From Cokeromyces recurvatus (lineage: Eukaryota; Mucoromycota; Mucoromycetes; Mucorales; Mucoraceae), in the NCBI RefSeq assembly GCF_025118155.1, contig NW_026251387.1:1581501-1645500 (forward strand): DNA of 64,000 bases, written 5' to 3'. A model generated the notes under the pieces. The model saw only the letters and a program-made list of their open reading frames with translations, made no database searches and was not told the DNA's origin. The translations under genes were made by a program, and so were the position numbers. This document shows positions 58,783 through 64,000 of the stretch, one piece after another (the stretch's first letter is position 1; every line of letters begins with the position of its first letter).

Positions 58783-60472
58783 ATTCAAGTCTTATATAAT
58801 ATATTTATATATTTGTGTATATATTATATAAATTAAAAAACAAAGTAACGTTAATAAAAGAAAAAGAAAAGGAATAATTAAACTTAAAAAAAAAAAAATG
58901 GCCTATGTACTATGCATCTCCGATTGTGGGGAAAAAGAAAATTGAATTTTCTGGGGAAAATTATTTTGAATCTATGTGGGTGCTTATAGCTAGTCACTGT
59001 CCGCCAATCCGCTTCAATAGCCTTATTTGCCTAATGAGCAACACAAATACAAAAAAAAAATCATGGATTACAGCTTACAAAACTCAAATGATAAAGGCTA
59101 ATTAACATAATTAAATTGTATATTGAAATAAATTATTTACATGTTTCCACAAGAGAAAAAAACAGCAAGTCTTCCAGATAAAACTCTATTTGTTAATTGA
59201 CATGTTTCTTGTGGCCATAGTACACTAAATCTTTGAATAAATTTATTTTTAATACTATGATACAAAAGCTTAATTACACCCATTACTAGTTAATTCATTT
59301 TATCCAAGAAACTCAGAAAAAATTATTAGTTATATCATCATGCGTTCTCTACTACGCTATATACTGTTTTTTTTCTTTTATTTATTCAGAAAAGTATGTT
59401 TATCATTCACTTTTCATATGTAAACTTCAAAAGTTGACTATACTTTTTTTTTCTCACAGGTTAATTTTTGATTATTTGCTTACACATACCAAAATAAATA
59501 GGATATTTCTCCAGCTAATATAATAGATATGTCTAATATATAATGAATATCTTCGAATCTTTTGTATCTTGTAATGATATTTTGTCCGTCAGATATTCAA
59601 TTAATAATACTTGTTGGTAGAAATACATATGTTAACAAACTCTGAATCTACCATTTCTAACGGTTAACATCACTATCATACATACTTACATCTTCTCTAG
59701 ATTTAACTTTTTGAATAAGCTTCAAAATGATGCAGACTTTGATTTTATTTCATTCATTAACAAGAATATATTTTTCTATGAAATTTGGCATTCATTTACA
59801 AGTCACCGAAGAAGTAGAATGAAGGCTGTTATTACTATTCACTATAGTAGATTAATCGATCGTCATAAAGTGGGTAAGCTGAACATTGCCAGCTGCCCCC
59901 CTTTTTTTTATCAAAAATGGTCAATTATTTGCCTATATAGAGGGTTAGAAAGGTATTCACTACATTATTCAGTAAAGTTTATATAAGTTCCAAAAGCCAT
60001 TTATGATATACTAGCAATGTTTTATTCTATATTTGACGAAGAAAAATAGGCCTTTGACTAGGACTATCGGTAATATTTGACGTATGAATCAAGAAATAAT
60101 AATTTTTCTAAGATCTTGTATTAACATTAAATATAATTATCATTATTTACATATAAAAAATCTGTACAATCAGATTGCAAAGATTTATTCCTTATCCGCT
60201 CAACAATACTTTTTCATTATCTCCAAGTAGCCATACACTAGAACAAAGCAAAAGAGGAGTTTTCTACTTGAATTACAATATATTTTATCTATTCGCTTAA
60301 ATAGATTATCCGATTCACTTATTCCCTGTTCGCAATGACCTTAAACTTTAACCATATTTGTACTCTATAAAAAAAAACCCCCATTACGACATGATGTGCC
60401 TTTATTTTATTTCTTTTTTTTATTTTATTTTATTTTTTTTAAAAAATATATATACATATTTATATACATATT
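58783..60472. other. Long intergenic region before the nuclease-helicase gene
   Basis: Divergent promoter area for the carrier gene and the nuclease-helicase. ORFs at 58905-59105 and 59711-59986 have no motif and are judged spurious. A T-rich run sits at about 60410-60440. No RNA gene recognised. Confidence 0.45.
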
Positions 60473-63400
60473 ATGGAAGAGAATCTGAAATCGAATGTAA
60501 ATAATAACTACTCTGTTCACATATAGTTTTATTTGTTAAAATGTTTTTTTAGACAATTACAAAGCCTTTAGTCAAGTATTCAGTCTCAACATTAGCCAAC
60601 AGTTTTTATTATGATTGTGAGAAACATTTTTATCTTCTTGCTAATCTGAAAAATTTAGAAAAAGAAAATAAAAAAGTAAATCTTCACACGCTTGCTCATT
60701 TCAATCGAGGAAATGATTTTGAACAAGAACTTTTTGAACGTCATCGATTACAAATGGTTGATCACTCTAAAACAAAAGATTTTATGAAGGTGCTTCAAGA
60801 AGCAGAACCTGGCAAATATCTCTATCAACTTAGATGTTCGTTACCAGAATCATTTTACTCGGATATCATTCATAATACCACGTCATATCGTATTAAAGAT
60901 TTTATACCTGATTTTTTATATATTCACAGAGATAAAGATAGTAAAATAAGGAAAGTTTTTATCATTGATGCTAAATCTTCTAGTAAAATCTCTGGAACGC
61001 ATCAATTTCAGGTTACTTCTTATGCCCTTTTCCTATCTTACCTTATCAAGGATATTCGTGATTTAGAAATTGATAATTGGGGAGGCGTCTGGCTCCCAAA
61101 TGACCTTGACAAGCCTGAAAAATTTCATATTGATTTTGCATTGAGTAAAATAAAGTATATATATATGGAAATGCTAGTAAATATATCAACGATATCTGAA
61201 CCTACTTGGGTCTTGAGTAAGAAATGTGAAGGCTGTCCTTTCTTGAGTCGTTGTGAATCAGAGGCTAAAGGAACTATACGATCTATACCCTATTTAAATA
61301 AAGAGATGATAACTGATAAGCCAACAGACATAGAAGATCTCGGAAAATTAATGGGTAACCTTAAGATTGACAATACAGGAACAACATCGAAAATGCAAAA
61401 GAGTCAATACGAAGAATATATGAATGCTTATCAAGATGAAAGGCCTAGATTTTTAGGGTATCCTAGTGTCCTTATTGCTAAAGACTTAGATCACTCTATT
61501 TATATCTATATGCAGAATGATTTATACTTACAAAAGCCCTTTGTATATGGCATTGAAGTCCTTGATTCCTCTGGTAAAACGGTTACTAATGCTTATTTTT
61601 CAGTTGGTCATAGCGATTATTTTAAGGATAGCATAATGGCTATCAGTCAACTTTCTACCCATTTTGTGTCTAATTTAACACGTATATTGGATTATATGGA
61701 TGAAAACAAATCAAGATGTCTATTTTACGTCTATAGTGAAAAGGAAAAAGTAATAATAAAGTCTTTCCTTCATGACTTGGTAAAATCACAAGGAAAAGAT
61801 CTTGTTCATTTGAACGAAGAAGAAAGGAACCAAATCGTACATAATGCTACACGATGTTTAATTACACTCTTTCGAGATATACAATTATTGAAGTTATCTG
61901 ATATGGTTCATTTTCCAGAATTAGACGATCTTTTAACTACTTCTTATGTCCCTAGATTTGTTAGTATTGAATCACTTTTGCAGCAAAATATTGCTTTGGG
62001 AATCTCAAACTATTATCGATTATCAGATGTTACTAAATGGATGTATGATATTAGTAGTATATTTTCAGAAAAATCTAATTACGATAACGTTAGCTCTTTC
62101 TTGGGAGCTGACCCAAAATACATTTACTATGAATGGAAAAGAGAACATAAGCCTTGTAGGGTTAAAAAGATGGTTAAACTTCGTTTTGTAATGCTACTAG
62201 GGGTTATGAACACCTTCTGGAGTTTAGCAAATGAATACATGTCTGACACTCATACAAATTTATTCCCACTGCCTTGTAAACCATTTAGCTGGCCAACAGT
62301 ACAAACCTATAATAATCCTATTTTCGCAAAATTAGCCTTTTTTAAGCAATTAGAATGCATGAAGGACTGTGACCAAATTAGAATGGATCGTATTAGAGAC
62401 TTATCCACCTTGAAATATGATCAACATCCTAATAACAGTCGTAATTTGGGAGGTTTAGTTCTTGAGTTTCGTAGTCAACACCCCATTGATCAATACAAAT
62501 CGAATCTTATATTTTCTATTACTGAGCTTTTAAATGGGCCTCAAACTCAACAAAAGCTCGATTGTTTAATTAAAGATAACTTTTGTCAATATATACTTGT
62601 TCCAGACACACGAGAGGTAAAAAGGTTTAAATATTTTATACGACTATGCATCTATTTACTAATTAATTTTATATGTATATATTTATATATGTATGTATAT
62701 ATAAAGGGTATTATACAAGCTATAAATTTTTCTGATATGCTCTATATGGGCGCTAATCTTCCGTATTGTAGAGTACCTGTTAAAGTTGTTAATATTAGAG
62801 AAGTTACAAACGATACAATTACTCTTTGTGGAAAATCAATCAGGGATGGAATAATACGATGGAGGCTTTATAGGCGCTACGTTAACTATACAACTATTCA
62901 AACAATAAACAATTTAAAACGAATGGATAATAGTGAAATAGAAAATATTACTGTAAGACTTTTTTTTTCTTTTATTGAGTTTGCTCAACTAATAATTCAT
63001 ATATTGAATTAGGGTTTGATCAATAATCCAAATAGCTGGGCAGTAAAAAATGTACAAGACGAAATTGATTTTAGCAATAACAAGTTAGCAAGTAATCTTC
63101 TAAATGAATTTTGTATGTCAACTTCTCAAAAGGATATTTCAATTAGTGCTTTAAAGAAAAGGTTGCAAATTGTCTGGGGCCCACCTGTAAGCAATTACCA
63201 CCTGGAATATTTAGAAACTTTTCATTTTTTTTTTTTTTTGTTTCAACAAATTGACTTCTTCTTGTTTTGTATAGGGATCTGGTAAAACTGAGTTTTTGGC
63301 ATTATTTACTAACTGGTATATAAAATGTCTTACTGAAGAGAATAAGGACAGGAGTCTAATGATTGGAGTAACGGCATTTACTAATGATGCTATTCTAAAT

Positions 63401-64000
63401 CTGCTAAAAAGAATAGAGAAGATACAAAAACGGCATGAACTTCAGGATCTATTCTCTATTATTTGTGTTAATTCGTCAAAAATTACAGATTTGAGCTCTA
63501 AAATAATATATACGGCTTGGAAGGATTCAATTACGGTCAAAAACAAGTTACAGAAAACAACTCCAATAAAAGTATATATTATTGGAGCTACTGTTTGGGG
63601 ATGGGGGAAGATAAGGGATAAATGGAAAAGATTTGAAAAACTCGATATGCTGATTATAGATGAAAGTTCGCAAGTAATATCTATATCTATATGTCTATAT
63701 GTCGTATTAATAGTTATTTTTTTTAAGCTACTTGTGTCCGATGCATTATTAGCAATCTCCTGTCTGAAACAACCTAGTGGTAAACTTATTATAGCAGGCG
63801 ATCATTTAGTAAGATACATATGTTTGTAAAAAAAAAAAAATAAAATAAAAAAATAGAAAAAAATATTACATAATATGAACACATAAACAAATATATATCC
63901 TTTCGTAGCAACTTGGTCCCATCGTGAAAAATAACTATTCCGAGGTTGATACATGTTTACAGGAACCGTTATTATATGGATCGATTCAGCAATGCCTTAT
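60473..64000 (+). CDS. TM0106-like RecB-family nuclease fused to UPF1-like SF1 helicase, 5' part (3' end outside window)
   Basis: Exon 1 (60473-60496) encodes MEENLKSN; exon 2 begins at 60553. The N-terminal domain starts LANSFYYDCEKHFYL and continues FIPDFLYI...FIIDAKSSSK...FQVTSYAL. This matches the PD-(D/E)XK RecB/Cas4/TM0106 nuclease fold with metal-binding residues near 128 and 147-149. Cysteines near 30 (YYDC) and 233, 236 and 242 (CEGCPFLSRC) form the Fe-S cluster pattern. After about 550 residues, the helicase domain has GPPGSGKTEF (Walker A), DESSQ (motif II) and, after an intron, AGDHLQLGP (motif III), as in UPF1-type SF1 helicases. The 62617-62706 intron is in frame and could be read through. 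The gene stops at the window edge. Bacterial homologues are common, so transfer is possible. Confidence 0.85.

Noticed and set aside
59711..59986. 91-codon ORF before the nuclease-helicase
   Set aside because: Brief transposase-like impression (basic RRSR, DFISF) but no catalytic pattern or repeats.
1..64000. tRNA, rRNA or CRISPR
   Set aside because: No T-loop/anticodon arrangement typical of a tRNA and no regularly spaced direct repeats with unique spacers were seen.

Overview
The window is strongly AT-rich nuclear DNA from a fungus. Genes are dense and split by many short GT-AG introns, often opening with GTAAGT/GTAAAT-like donors. They are separated by AT microsatellites and long poly(A)/poly(T) tracts. 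Fungal-specific proteins (ChAP/exomer subunit, Skt5 chitin synthase III activator, a fungal-specific transcription-factor domain, an Mkk-type MAPKK) sit beside proteins usually lost from ascomycete yeasts (a BORCS5-like protein, a ZC3H3-type CCCH protein). With the base composition and a decayed LINE reverse transcriptase, this points to an early-diverging fungus, most likely Mucoromycota/Mucorales. That placement is an inference.

Layout. 1-5.4 kb: the 3' end of a serine racemase-like PLP enzyme, then ARL2 (+), a Psr1-type phosphatase (-) and the vacuolar Ca2+/H+ exchanger VCX1 (+). 5.4-9.4 kb: gene-poor, with a broken LINE reverse transcriptase at about 7.56-8.55 kb. 9.4-11.2 kb: a six-exon protein I do not recognise and a small cysteine-rich, probably secreted protein. 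12.9-19.9 kb: a ChAP exomer subunit (+), lariat debranching enzyme DBR1 (-) and a BORCS5-like protein (+). 26.8-47.3 kb: ribosomal protein eL37 (-), an Mkk1/2-like MAPKK (+), a heat-shock-factor-type regulator (-), a MINDY deubiquitinase (-), a ZC3H3-like zinc-finger protein (+), RFC1 (+), a triose-phosphate/nucleotide-sugar transporter family protein (+) and Skt5 (-). 56.5-58.8 kb: nucleoside diphosphate kinase (-) and a Ymc-type mitochondrial carrier (-). 60.5 kb to the end: the 5' part of a large TM0106-like RecB nuclease fused to a UPF1-like helicase, cut off by the window edge.

The most striking feature is a nearly perfect inverted duplication of about 5.37 kb. The left copy is 20190-25557 and the right copy 50051-55417, in opposite orientation, 24.5 kb apart. 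Each copy carries a GNAT (SAT1/2-like) acetyltransferase, mitochondrial methionyl-tRNA formyltransferase (FMT1), a fungal transcription-factor-domain protein without a zinc cluster, a 60-residue tail-anchored ORF and a small array of AGTGA...TCACT inverted-repeat units. The differences I found are one substitution and three homopolymer lengths. The duplication is therefore very recent, kept uniform by gene conversion, or an assembly artefact. If real, it could support inversion of the 24.5 kb between the copies.

Three genes converge on the cell wall: the ChAP subunit (export of chitin synthase Chs3 from the Golgi), Skt5 (activator of Chs3) and the Mkk-like MAPKK (cell-wall integrity signalling). 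The rest are mostly housekeeping. No CRISPR array, rRNA or convincing tRNA gene was seen.
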